The position numbers and the translations under genes were made by a program. A stretch of 64,000 bases of DNA from Actinopolymorpha sp. NPDC004070 (GTDB lineage Bacteria > Actinomycetota > Actinomycetes > Propionibacteriales > Actinopolymorphaceae): positions 124,001 to 188,000 of the forward strand of contig NZ_JBEXMJ010000006.1 in the NCBI RefSeq assembly GCF_040610475.1, read 5' to 3'. Below are positions 9,654 to 20,222 of this stretch, piece by piece (position 1 is the stretch's first letter; the number at the start of each line of letters is the position of its first letter). Below the pieces are notes generated by a model. It ran no database searches. It had not been told where the DNA came from and worked only from the letters and a program-made list of their open reading frames with translations.

Positions 9654-9677
9654 GTGTGCGGCGACGATGCCGCACAC
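9654..9677 (+). terminator. Hairpin terminator after the DUF7455 gene
   Basis: GTGTGCGGC and GCCGCACAC pair perfectly over 9 bp around a 6-base loop, 12 bases after the DUF7455 stop. No U-tract follows, as is common in high-GC actinomycetes. Confidence 0.7.
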
Positions 9678-9695
9678 CCCACCAGACGTGAACGC

Positions 9696-9720
9696 GCCGG
9701 TCACCACCGTGGTGGCCGGC
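9696..9720 (+). terminator. Second hairpin downstream of DUF7455
   Basis: GCCGGTCACCAC and GTGGTGGCCGGC form an almost perfect inverted repeat (one G-U pair) about 50 bases after the DUF7455 stop, reinforcing the first hairpin before the next gene. Confidence 0.55.
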
Positions 9721-9889
9721 CGTTTCGCGTCCGGAGCCGGTTGCCGCGATCACCCAGCGTCCAGGACCGGTCGCTCCCAGCGCCGCGCGGCCTCTTCTCC
9801 GGCGCGTCCTTCGCAGCCATACTCGGCGTCCATCGGCGCGGAGCGCTCCGGCGGTCGGGCTGCCCGCACGGCTCGGAGAGGACGCCGCC

Positions 9890-11548
9890 ATGGCTCGCTG
9901 GAAGCACACCGCCGTCCCACTCCTCTTGGCCCTGTCGGTCGCGGCCGCGACTCCCGCGCTGGCCGCCGAACGGCCCGCCGCCGTTCACCACACCGTGAGG
10001 GCTCCTGTCCAGGCAGCCGATGACGCCGGCCAAGCCGAAGCCGTCACCCAGGCCGGGGAGCAGTCCATGAGCAGCGCCGACCCGCCGGCCGAGCGGCGGA
10101 CCCTCCTGCGCTACGCCCGCGACACCTGGCGTTCCTTCGACGCGATGGTCGTCCCGGCCACCGGGCTGCCGGCGGACTACATCGGCGGCGACCTGGCCCC
10201 CGGCACCCGCAGCGGCTACACCTCGCCGACGAACGTCGGCGGCTATCTCTGGAGCACCGTCGCCGCCCGGGACCTGGGCGTGATCGGCGCCCCAGAGGCC
10301 GATCGCCGGGTCCGGCAGACGCTGGACACCCTCGGCCGGCTGTCCTTCCACGAGCCGTCCGGCATGTTCTACAACTGGTACGACCCCGCCACCGGCACCG
10401 TCCTGCGCACGTGGCCGGAGGACGGCAGCGTCGTCCATCCGTTCCTGTCCTCGGTCGACAACGGCTGGCTCGCCGCCGCCCTCATGGTGGTGCGCAGCGC
10501 GATGCCGGACCGTGCGGCCCAGGCCCAGCACCTGCTGGGCCGGATGGACTTCGGGTTCTTCTACGACCCACAGGGCAGAGGCGCCGACTTCCCGGCGGGG
10601 CTGCTCCGCGGCGGTTTCTGGGACGAGGAACCACCCGGCTGCTCGGTGACCGGCAACTACCGCGACCGTGGCCCGGACGTCTGGTACACGTGCAACCACT
10701 ACGACATCCTCAACACCGAACCCAGGATCGCGAGCTACGTCGGCATCGCGCTGGGGCAGATCCCGGCGAAGCACTACTACGCTCCCTACCGCACCTTCCC
10801 GGCCAGCTGCGACTGGAGCTGGCCGGAGCAGCGGCCGGTCGGCTTCACCACCAGCTACCTCGGGGTGCCGGTGTTCGAGGGCTCGTTCACCTACCGCGGG
10901 CATCGGTTCGTTCCGACCTGGGGCGGCGACATGTTCGAGGCGATGATGCCGGCGATGTTCGTGCCGGAGGAGCGCTGGGGACCGCGCAGCTGGGGCCTCA
11001 ACCACCCGGCGTACGTCCAGGGTCAGATCGCACACGGGCTGAACGACGCGAAGTACGGATACTGGGGCTTCTCCCCCGCCAGCGACCCCCGAGGCGGATA
11101 CGCGGCGTGGGGCGTGGATGCCATGGGAATGGACCCCACCGGCTACCCCTCCGACCTGGAGGGCACCGACGTCGACCTCGGCTACGAGGGCTGCCGGCCA
11201 GCCCAACCGGCCAAGCCCTTCGGGGACGGCGTGGTGACCCCCCATGCGTCGTTCCTCGCCCTGCCGTACGCCCAGCACGCGGCGGTGGACAACCTCCAGC
11301 GGCTGGAACGCGACTTCGACTCCTACGGCCCGGGCGGCTTCTACGACGCGGTGGCAGTACGCAGTGGAACGGTCGCGCGGAGGTACCTCGCGCTGGACCA
11401 GGCGATGGTTCTCGGCCCGATCGGCAACGCGCTGAGCCGCGACGACATCCGGGGGTACTTCTCCCGCGGGGAGGTCGAACGCGCGATCCGGCCGCTGCTG
11501 GCACGGGAGCGCTTTAGCGCCGGACGAGCCGCCGGCACGGGCAGGTGA
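9890..11548 (+). CDS. Secreted glucoamylase-like protein (DUF3131 / glycoamylase-like family)
   Basis: A 552-residue protein with a clear Sec signal peptide (MARWKHTAVPLLLALSVAAA, cleavage after ALA at about 25). The mature part resembles the glucoamylase-like (alpha/alpha)6-barrel proteins: SPTNVGGYLWSTVAARDLG, SSVDNGWLAAAL, and a C-terminal TPHASFLALPYA followed by YGPGGFYDAV and DQAMVLGPIGNAL, all characteristic of that family. Related proteins include beta-1,2-glucan-acting enzymes, but the substrate here is not determinable. Aromatic and Asp/Glu-rich segments fit carbohydrate binding. It converges on the sigma factor gene, separated by a bidirectional hairpin. Likely monocistronic. Confidence 0.78.
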   Translation: MARWKHTAVPLLLALSVAAATPALAAERPAAVHHTVRAPVQAADDAGQAEAVTQAGEQSMSSADPPAERRTLLRYARDTWRSFDAMVVPATGLPADYIGGDLAPGTRSGYTSPTNVGGYLWSTVAARDLGVIGAPEADRRVRQTLDTLGRLSFHEPSGMFYNWYDPATGTVLRTWPEDGSVVHPFLSSVDNGWLAAALMVVRSAMPDRAAQAQHLLGRMDFGFFYDPQGRGADFPAGLLRGGFWDEEPPGCSVTGNYRDRGPDVWYTCNHYDILNTEPRIASYVGIALGQIPAKHYYAPYRTFPASCDWSWPEQRPVGFTTSYLGVPVFEGSFTYRGHRFVPTWGGDMFEAMMPAMFVPEERWGPRSWGLNHPAYVQGQIAHGLNDAKYGYWGFSPASDPRGGYAAWGVDAMGMDPTGYPSDLEGTDVDLGYEGCRPAQPAKPFGDGVVTPHASFLALPYAQHAAVDNLQRLERDFDSYGPGGFYDAVAVRSGTVARRYLALDQAMVLGPIGNALSRDDIRGYFSRGEVERAIRPLLARERFSAGRAAGTGR

Positions 11549-11563
11549 GCAACAAGGTGAGGT

Positions 11564-11583
11564 GACCCCACGGACGTGGGGTC
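11564..11583. terminator. Bidirectional hairpin between convergent genes
   Basis: GACCCCACG and CGTGGGGTC pair perfectly across two central bases, exactly between the ends of the glucoamylase-like gene (+) and the short sigma factor gene (-). Confidence 0.75.
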
Positions 11584-11589
11584 GTCCCC

Positions 11590-12720
<1,131 letters not shown>

Positions 12721-12800
12721 GTTCCTCCTTCGGTCGAGCCGGCGCCCGTGGGGCCTCGGCAGTGGACTGACGCGGATTCGTCGGTGGTCAGTAAGCCGAA

Positions 12801-12830
12801 CGCCCCGTACTCCTCAGGAGGCACGGGGCG
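12801..12830. promoter_or_regulatory. Stem-loop in the leader of the short sigma factor gene
   Basis: CGCCCCGT / ACGGGGCG outer arms enclose CTCCT / AGGAG inner arms (with small bulges), giving 13 paired bases. It lies about 80-110 bases upstream of the short sigma gene start. It may be a leader structure or an additional terminator. Confidence 0.5.
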
Positions 12831-12886
12831 GAAGAGCATCCAAGATCGGAGAGTCTACCGGCTACATCGCCGGAACGCACAACGAT

Positions 12887-12915
12887 GGACCCGGGCCGGC
12901 GCCCAGCCCGGGTCC
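12887..12915 (-). terminator. Terminator hairpin downstream of sigA
   Basis: GGACCCGGGC and GCCCGGGTCC pair perfectly over 10 bp with a 9-base loop, 20 bases past the sigA stop codon. It separates sigA transcription from the downstream short paralogue. Confidence 0.75.
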
Positions 12916-12935
12916 TTCGCAGCGTGTGTCGAGCG

Positions 12936-14546
<1,611 letters not shown>

Positions 14547-14900
14547 GACCTTCCTCTCGTCGTACTAGTGGTGAGAGTGACCGGGACACCGGGCAAGTGC
14601 GCAAGAGAGCATTCTGACATGCCCTCGGCCAGATGCACGCATGGCACCTGGTAGGCATTGTCAGGATGACTTCGCGGCACGAGTGCGCCTCACGCGGTCG
14701 GGCCCGGATGCTCGATGTTCCAGCATACGTCGGCCTCCAAATGACACATTTCCGCCGCACTCCCCGGGCCGTGTGTGCCCGCAGACTGTATGCCCGCACC
14801 TCGGCGCGCGGAATCCGCCCCGGGGAGACTCGGCTGCTGTGATGTCGGACAGCGGGAATGCGTGGCCGGGTGCCGACTCGGCAACGCGGGCCCCGCATCC
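14547..14900. other. Gene-free sigA upstream region
   Basis: About 350 bases between the universal stress protein gene and sigA, both on the minus strand. It should contain the sigA promoter(s) and a long leader. On the minus strand, TATGCT and several weak -10-like words occur, but no single promoter stands out. It is AT-richer than its surroundings near 14725-14760. Confidence 0.45.
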
Positions 14901-15299
14901 TCACACGTCGGGGTCGGCCTTGACCGCCAGCACCGGACACGACGCGTCCAGAAGAATTCGCTGGGCGTTGCTGCCCAGAATCAACTTTCCTACCGGCGAA
15001 CGCCGGCGAAGACCGATCACGATGAAGTCGGCGGACACCTCGTCGGCGACCGCGATCAGGTCGTCGGCCGGCTCGGCGCCCTGCCCCAGCTCGCGGTATT
15101 CGTAGCCGAGCCCGTGCGCGTCCAACTCGGCACGGACGCCCGCCACGGCCTCGTCGGCCTCCGGACCGCCCTGGGAGCCGGCAGCCTGGGCGTTGACGAC
15201 GACGAGTCTGGCCTGGCGGAGTTTGGCCTCGGTGGCGGCACGGCGGAGGGCGGCACGGCCTTCCGGCTTGTCGACGTATCCGACGACGATCGCCGACAT
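14901..15299 (-). CDS. Universal stress protein (UspA family)
   Basis: A 132-residue single-domain USP. It starts at ATG 15299 with GGAGGT seven bases upstream. The fold signature is clear: N-terminal strand MSAIVVGYVDKPEGRAALRRA and a C-terminal nucleotide-binding stretch VIGLRRRSPVGKLILGSNAQ followed by CPVLAVK. The glycine pattern there suggests ATP or another nucleotide can bind. Such proteins respond to starvation, redox or DNA stress; the precise role is not inferable. It lies upstream of sigA on the same strand, with a long gap between. Confidence 0.88.
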   Translation of the reverse strand: MSAIVVGYVDKPEGRAALRRAATEAKLRQARLVVVNAQAAGSQGGPEADEAVAGVRAELDAHGLGYEYRELGQGAEPADDLIAVADEVSADFIVIGLRRRSPVGKLILGSNAQRILLDASCPVLAVKADPDV

Positions 15300-15480
15300 C
15301 GGGGCACCTCCGAGGGCCGGGTGGGGCGGACTGGACCCGGAGCGGTCCCAGGCCGGTCCAGCGCCCAACCGGGGCTGGAGCAGAGCCGAACCAGGGATCT
15401 CTCCTGGAGCCGGACGCTACTACAGCCGGGCTGTGGATGACGGCAACCGGGGATCATGCCGTGCGGGCAAGGTTGCCACC

Positions 15481-16071
15481 ATGCCTACCCCACCGACCCC
15501 GCCGACCCCGCCGTCGCCCGCGGCGTCGCCTTCCGCGCCGGTCCCGGACGGTTCACGGCCGGGTTCTGCCCACCCGGATCTGGCCAGACTGGTCACCGCC
15601 TCGGTGTGGATCCTGCGGGGGGAGACGCGCAGACGAGCGTTCGCGCCGAGCGCGCGGGTCGTGCCGCTGGACCCCGCGGGAGCGCCGGCCGGCGACCCCT
15701 CCACCAACCTGCTGGCGGCCACCGCGGGCGAGCCCGACCACGCGCTGCGGGTCGACCTGGCCGTGGCCGGGCTGGACCGGGTGCTGACCGGCGACCCGGA
15801 CGCCGATGCGGCGGGGAGTCCGCACCGGCCACGGCCGAGCCGGCGTGCCGCCCTGGTGACGGTACGCCCCGGCCCGCTGGAGACTCTCGACGACGACCAC
15901 GCCTGGTCGCGCGCCTGGCTGATCGCCTGCGCGATCGTGGGGGCGCAGCCGCATCCGGTCTACGTCGCGACCCGGATCGGATGGTTCGACCTCACCGTGC
16001 CGTCGGCCACAGTGGTGGTGCCGCGCCTACGGGGGTCGGGAGCGCGGGGCTTCGGGCACGGTTCGCGGTGA
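15481..16071 (+). CDS. Hypothetical protein, Pro/Ala-rich N-terminus
   Basis: A 196-residue protein of unknown function, start ATG 15481. Its first 30 residues are TPPTPPTPPSP-like low complexity, then a compact region LARLVTASVWILRGETRRR and a C-terminal half with alternating hydrophobic strands (PVYVATRIGWFDLTVPSATVVVP). No signal peptide, membrane helix or catalytic motif is evident. It diverges from the USP gene. Coding is supported by codon-position GC pattern and the weak AAGG site upstream, but the boundaries are not certain. Confidence 0.55.
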   Translation: MPTPPTPPTPPSPAASPSAPVPDGSRPGSAHPDLARLVTASVWILRGETRRRAFAPSARVVPLDPAGAPAGDPSTNLLAATAGEPDHALRVDLAVAGLDRVLTGDPDADAAGSPHRPRPSRRAALVTVRPGPLETLDDDHAWSRAWLIACAIVGAQPHPVYVATRIGWFDLTVPSATVVVPRLRGSGARGFGHGSR

Positions 16072-16201
16072 CGGCCGTGGGGGCCGCGAGGTTCACGGGC
16101 CTGGGGGTTGCTGGAAAGGCGATCTCCCCGGCCGGTCTCCGGGCCGCCGGCCGGTCGAGGTACTGGTACTCGAAGGTCAGGGGGTCAAAATCGGAACACG
16201 G

Positions 16202-16537
16202 CTACTCGACGGCCGCGACCTGCTTTCGGCTCGGCACCTCGGTGCTCGAGCGCCGGGCGGCCGTACGCGACGACTCGGTGGTGCCGCCCCAGACGCCGTA
16301 GGGTTCGGGACGCTTCAGGGCGTGCTTCTGGCATGGTGTGCGCACAGGGCACTTGTCGCAGATGGCAAGGGCGCGCGCCTCACGGGCCAGGCGTTCGTGC
16401 TGGGACTCCCTCTCCGGTCCGTAGAAGAGTTCGGACGGCTCGTCGCAGCAGGCCGCCTGCTCGTGCCACTCCAGGAACGGCTCGACGACGATGAGGCGGC
16501 GTCCGCCTGGACGGGTGGATCGCTGTCTGATGGGCAT
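16202..16537 (-). CDS. WhiB-family iron-sulfur transcription regulator
   Basis: A 111-residue WhiB-like protein. Start ATG 16537 is set by a perfect AAGGAGGTG. Four cluster-binding cysteines are visible: one in AACCDEP (30 or 31), then CDKC (60, 63) and C69, in the order C-X29-C-X2-C-X5-C. The family turn GVWGG is at 81-85, followed by a basic C-terminal tail with SSRTAARRSS that likely contacts DNA. WhiB proteins bind the sigma-4 domain of the primary sigma factor, whose gene is nearby. The upstream region carries unusual 21-bp repeats. Confidence 0.93.
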   Translation of the reverse strand: MPIRQRSTRPGGRRLIVVEPFLEWHEQAACCDEPSELFYGPERESQHERLAREARALAICDKCPVRTPCQKHALKRPEPYGVWGGTTESSRTAARRSSTEVPSRKQVAAVE

Positions 16538-16734
16538 GGTCACCTCCTTCTCGGAGTTGTGACGTCTCACAACACTGGACGGTTGCCTGCCCGGGCGATC
16601 TCGTGGAATTTATGTGCGCAGCACAAAGCCGGAGTGTTCGGAGTTGGCTGGTCGCCGCTGGAAAGACGGGCCGGGGCGCGCGAACGACCGCCCGGAACAG
16701 CTTGACGGAGCGGCCGGCTCTGCCCGGGACAGGC

Positions 16735-16875
16735 GGAAACGAACCATGGACCGCCGGACACGAACCGTGGACTGCTGGACATGAGCCGTTGACCGGCGGG
16801 TACCCCCTGGCGGCCGTGCACGACCCGTGGACCGGCGGACCCGACCGGGGGTGGCCGGACACGATCCGGGAGTGT
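16735..16875. repeat. Degenerate 21-bp tandem repeats upstream of whiB
   Basis: At least three contiguous 21-base units (16735-16755, 16756-16776, 16777-16797) share GGACACGAACCGTGGACCGC-like sequence; a fourth related unit is at 16816-16836 and two shorter ones run to about 16875. They fill the gene-free 340-base stretch between whiB and the ligase gene. A 21-base period equals two helical turns. Confidence 0.7.
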
Positions 16876-16878
16876 TTG

Positions 16879-18357
16879 TCAGTCGAGCGGCCAGGTGTGC
16901 ACGGGGGCGTTGGAGCGCATGTGCTCGACGTACCGGGCGGTCATCGCCCTTAGGGCGTCCAGGCGGGAAAGTCCGCTGCCGTCGTGGAGCCGGTGGAACA
17001 CCGCCGCCTGCCACTCCGCGCCGTTTCGGCCCGTACGGCACCGCTGCTCGATCACGCCGAGCAGGCGATCGCGGTCAGCGGGGTCGACGCCCCAGCGGTC
17101 CAGGCCCTCGTGGGCCAACGGCAGCAGCGTGCCCAAGGTGAGCTCGGCCGCCCCGACCTCACCGAGGCCGGGCCAGTGCAGCCGGGCGCCGATGCCCTCG
17201 CGGGCGCCGCGCAGGAAGTTGTCCTCGGCAGCCTCGAAGGAAAGCCGTGACCACACCGGTTGCTCGTCGGCCGCCAGCCGCCGGACGAGGCCGAAGTAGA
17301 ACGCGGCGTTCGCCATCGTGTCGATGACCGTCGGACCGGCCGGCAGGATGCGGTTTTCGATCCGTAGGTGCGGGCGGCCGTCGGCGATGTCGTAGACCGG
17401 GCGGTTCCAGCGATAGATGGTGCCGCCGTGCAGGCAGAGCTCGGCGAGCCGCGGTGTGCCGCCCCGGTCGAGGACCTCCAGCGGATCCTCGTCGGCGATC
17501 TCGGGCAGCAGCGGCGAGAAGTAGCGCTGGTTCTCCTCGAAGAGGTCGGTCACGGATTCCAGCCAGCGTTCGCCGAACCACACCCGCGGCCGGACGCCCT
17601 GCTCGGTCAGTTCGACGCTGCGGGTGTCGATCGACTGCTCGAACAGCTTGATCCGTGTCTCGCGCCACAACTCCTTCTGGAACAGGAACGGCGAGTTGGC
17701 GCACACGGCCACCTGGGGGCCGGCGATCGCCTGGGCGGCGTTCCAGTACGCCGGGAAGGCGCCCTCGCTGACCTCGACGTGGAGCTGGGTGCTCGTGCAT
17801 GCCGACTCCGGAACCACCGAGTCCGTGGTCAGCTCCAGCTTCTCGACGCCTTCGAGGCCGATGCGGATGTTCTCTCCCCGCTCGGTGATGATCTGCTCGT
17901 TGAGCAGCCGGTAGCGGACCTTCGGCGAGAGCGTCTCCGCGCCCATGTGGTCCGGGGTCACCGTCGGCAGGATCCCGACCATCACCAGCTCCGGGCCGAC
18001 GGCCCTAGCCTTGGCGCCGGCCGTCTCCAGCCGGGCCAGCAGGTCGTCCTCGAACTCCCGCAGCGCGCTGCCGCGGAGCCGGCGCGGCTCGACGTTGATC
18101 TCCACGTTGTACTGCGCGAGCTCGGTCTGGAACGACTCGTCGTCGATCGCGGCCAGCACCTCGCTGTTGGTCATGGAGGGATCCCCGCGCTCGTCGACGA
18201 GGTTGAACTCGATCTCGAACCCGGTGAAGGGCCGGCGTACCTCGAACCGGCCTTCTTCGGACATTCGGACGAACGCCCGCAGGCATCTCCGCAGCTTGTC
18301 GCGGAACAGCGCCCGGTCCTCAGGGCTGAACGCGCGGGGCTTGATGTCCTGGCCCAT
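16879..18357 (-). CDS. Glutamate-cysteine ligase family 2 protein (GCS2)
   Basis: A 492-residue protein matching the carboxylate-amine ligase GCS2 family. Start ATG 18357 with GAGAGGA upstream, preferred over a GTG 78 bases further up. Diagnostic segments: FTGFEIEFNLVDERGDP near the N-terminus (ATP/Glu site), NVEINVEPR, STQLHVEVS and GRPHLRIENRILPAGPT. Family members join glutamate to an amino group, as in gamma-glutamylcysteine formation; actinomycetes use such enzymes in ergothioneine or stress-thiol pathways, but no ergothioneine genes are adjacent here, so the substrate stays open. Encoded upstream of whiB on the same strand. Confidence 0.85.
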   Translation of the reverse strand: MGQDIKPRAFSPEDRALFRDKLRRCLRAFVRMSEEGRFEVRRPFTGFEIEFNLVDERGDPSMTNSEVLAAIDDESFQTELAQYNVEINVEPRRLRGSALREFEDDLLARLETAGAKARAVGPELVMVGILPTVTPDHMGAETLSPKVRYRLLNEQIITERGENIRIGLEGVEKLELTTDSVVPESACTSTQLHVEVSEGAFPAYWNAAQAIAGPQVAVCANSPFLFQKELWRETRIKLFEQSIDTRSVELTEQGVRPRVWFGERWLESVTDLFEENQRYFSPLLPEIADEDPLEVLDRGGTPRLAELCLHGGTIYRWNRPVYDIADGRPHLRIENRILPAGPTVIDTMANAAFYFGLVRRLAADEQPVWSRLSFEAAEDNFLRGAREGIGARLHWPGLGEVGAAELTLGTLLPLAHEGLDRWGVDPADRDRLLGVIEQRCRTGRNGAEWQAAVFHRLHDGSGLSRLDALRAMTARYVEHMRSNAPVHTWPLD

Positions 18358-18492
18358 CGATGTCCTCTCCCAAGGGGGCCGGCCTTGCCGGAGCCTCGTA
18401 CCGAAACCTATCTGCCGCGAGGACCGATCGCTCACCCAGGAGCGCGAACCGCCGGCCGGTCGCCGGTGCGGCGGCGGGACCGGTCGAAACGC

Positions 18493-19467
18493 TCATGGCC
18501 CGACCGGCGGAGGCTCCCAGGCCTCGGGCGGGATGCCGCACCGCAGGACCTGCTCGATCAGGCGCGCCATGGAGTAGTGGGGATCGGACGCGTGCACCCG
18601 CTCGAGGGCACAGCGAGCCAGCGCGCCCTGTCCCTGCAGCCACGCGGCGAACGCCAGCAACGCCGCGGGCGCGACGTCGTGGGGCGGGACGGTGCGCCGG
18701 ACGACATCGGACCAGAACGCGACATGGCGGTCAGCCGTCTCCCTGGTGATGCGTGACCAGAATTCGTCTCGTACGCCGACATCACCCACCTCGACAGCGA
18801 TCCCGGCGACCTCCTCGTCGCTGAGCCGCTCACCTTCCTCGACCCGTGCGAACAGCCCGGCCACCACGCCGGCTCCGTCCTGCTCGTGCAGTCCGGCGGC
18901 CATCACCCGCGCGAGGGCCTCCTCGGCGGCCACCCGCCCGGTGCCCGACGGCGGCGCGACCGTGCGCCGGAGCTCCTCCTGCCCGGCGAGCGCCACCTCT
19001 CCCCGGTAGATCGACCGGGCGGTCAGCGGATGGGAGGCGAGGTCGTAGGGCTTTCCCTCCGGCGGGCAGCACGCGGAGTCGGCGCAGACGTCGGACCACC
19101 AGCGGTGCCCGTCGGCGACGATGGCGTCCAGGACGGTCACGTCCACGTCGGTGAACGCCGCGACGGCCGCATGCAGGGCAGGAGTGGCCCGCTCCCTGGA
19201 GGCGGTGTAGGCGACGAGGAGGCAGTACCGAACCTCGCGGCCGAAGACCAGGCAGGCCAGCCGGTCGCCGGCGGCACGCAGCTCCTGCGGGGTGAGATCG
19301 GGTTCGGGCAGGTCGGCCCTGGCGGTGAGGGTCAGCTCCCGGTCCTCGTCGAAGGTCAGCGTGACCAGGCTCTCCTCCGGATGGAATCCCACGAGGAACG
19401 GAATCTTGGCGAGGACGTCCTCCGGGCCACGCAACGTGAGCCGGTCGGTACCGGTTGGTGTGCTCAT
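18493..19467 (-). CDS. DUF4192 protein
   Basis: A 324-residue protein starting at ATG 19467. The opening LTLRGPEDVLAKIPFLVGFHPEESLV is the hallmark of DUF4192, an actinobacterial family of unknown function. A DSACCPPEGKPYDL segment (about 130-143 of the mature reading) and a C-terminal helical part ending LLAFAAWLQGQGALA... SDPHYSMARLIEQVL are also typical. No signal peptide or membrane helix. It lies 135 bases upstream of the GCS2 gene on the same strand, possibly co-transcribed. Confidence 0.85.
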   Translation of the reverse strand: MSTPTGTDRLTLRGPEDVLAKIPFLVGFHPEESLVTLTFDEDRELTLTARADLPEPDLTPQELRAAGDRLACLVFGREVRYCLLVAYTASRERATPALHAAVAAFTDVDVTVLDAIVADGHRWWSDVCADSACCPPEGKPYDLASHPLTARSIYRGEVALAGQEELRRTVAPPSGTGRVAAEEALARVMAAGLHEQDGAGVVAGLFARVEEGERLSDEEVAGIAVEVGDVGVRDEFWSRITRETADRHVAFWSDVVRRTVPPHDVAPAALLAFAAWLQGQGALARCALERVHASDPHYSMARLIEQVLRCGIPPEAWEPPPVGP

Positions 19468-19591
19468 GCCGTCGAGCGTGTCAGCGGGGCGGCCGCCCTG
19501 GCGCGGTCGCGACCGGACCTGGGGACAGCTATGCCGATCAGGTGGCTGTGGACGAGAAACCGGCAGCCGCCCGACCTCCCGGGACGGCACG

Positions 19592-20205
19592 ATGCCCGAC
19601 CCGCGTACCCACGCCGGGATTCCCGACCTGTACGCCTACGCCCACGAGCTGCCTACGCCCACGAGCTGGCGGCGTACAACGCCGTCGTCCCGGCGACGCC
19701 GTGATGTCCATCCTGCTGGCCCAGCTGGACGACGCCGGTGGACGGGGCGGCGTCGAGTAGCTCGAGAACCTCTTCTGGCTGTTCGCCGTCGCCGGCAAGG
19801 GACGCTGCGCAACGGCTTCCCGGCGGGATGGCGGCCCTGCTGGGCATCCGGACCAGTGGTGCCGGCCGGCCGGTGACCGGGCACTGCTCGAGCCCGCCGC
19901 CGAGGAGATGCTGCGCTGGTGGACGCCGGTCGTCCACTTCCGGCGTACCGCCACGGCCGGCACCACCCTCGGCGACGTCCGGATCGCCGCCGGCGACAAG
20001 GTGGTGGTGTACTTCGCCGCCGCCAACCGCGACCCCCGCGTGTTCGACCGGCCGGATGACTTCAACGTCGGCCGCCGCCCCAACGACCACCTCGCGTTCG
20101 GCCACGGACCGCACTTCTGCCTGGGCGCCGCCCTCGGCCGGCGCCAGATCACGATGTACGCCGCGCTGCTGGACCGGTTCACCGCCGCCGAGCTGGTCCG
20201 CGCGG
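19592..20205 (+). pseudogene. Cytochrome P450 relic (truncated, frameshifted)
   Basis: Only the C-terminal part of a bacterial P450 is recognisable, spread over several frames: DLYAYAHELAAYN, then LENLFWLFAVAGK, then EEMLRWWTPVVHFRRTA, and the haem-binding loop FGHGPHFCLGAALGRRQ with its cysteine ligand. About 150 N-terminal residues are absent. Breaks include a 17-bp tandem duplication at 19634-19667, an in-frame TAG at about 19758 and further small indels near 19795. The last segment is intact and runs without a stop into the DNA polymerase IV gene. It cannot make a functional P450. Some parts retain normal codon bias, so decay is probably recent. Confidence 0.85.
19634..19667. repeat. 17-bp tandem duplication that breaks the P450 frame
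   Basis: GCCTACGCCCACGAGCT occurs twice head to tail (19634-19650, 19651-19667). As 17 is not a multiple of three, it shifts the P450 reading frame: the first copy reads AYAHEL in one frame, the second continues as AYAHELAAYN in another. Confidence 0.85.
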
Positions 20206-20222
20206 GTTGGCAGGATGGCCGG

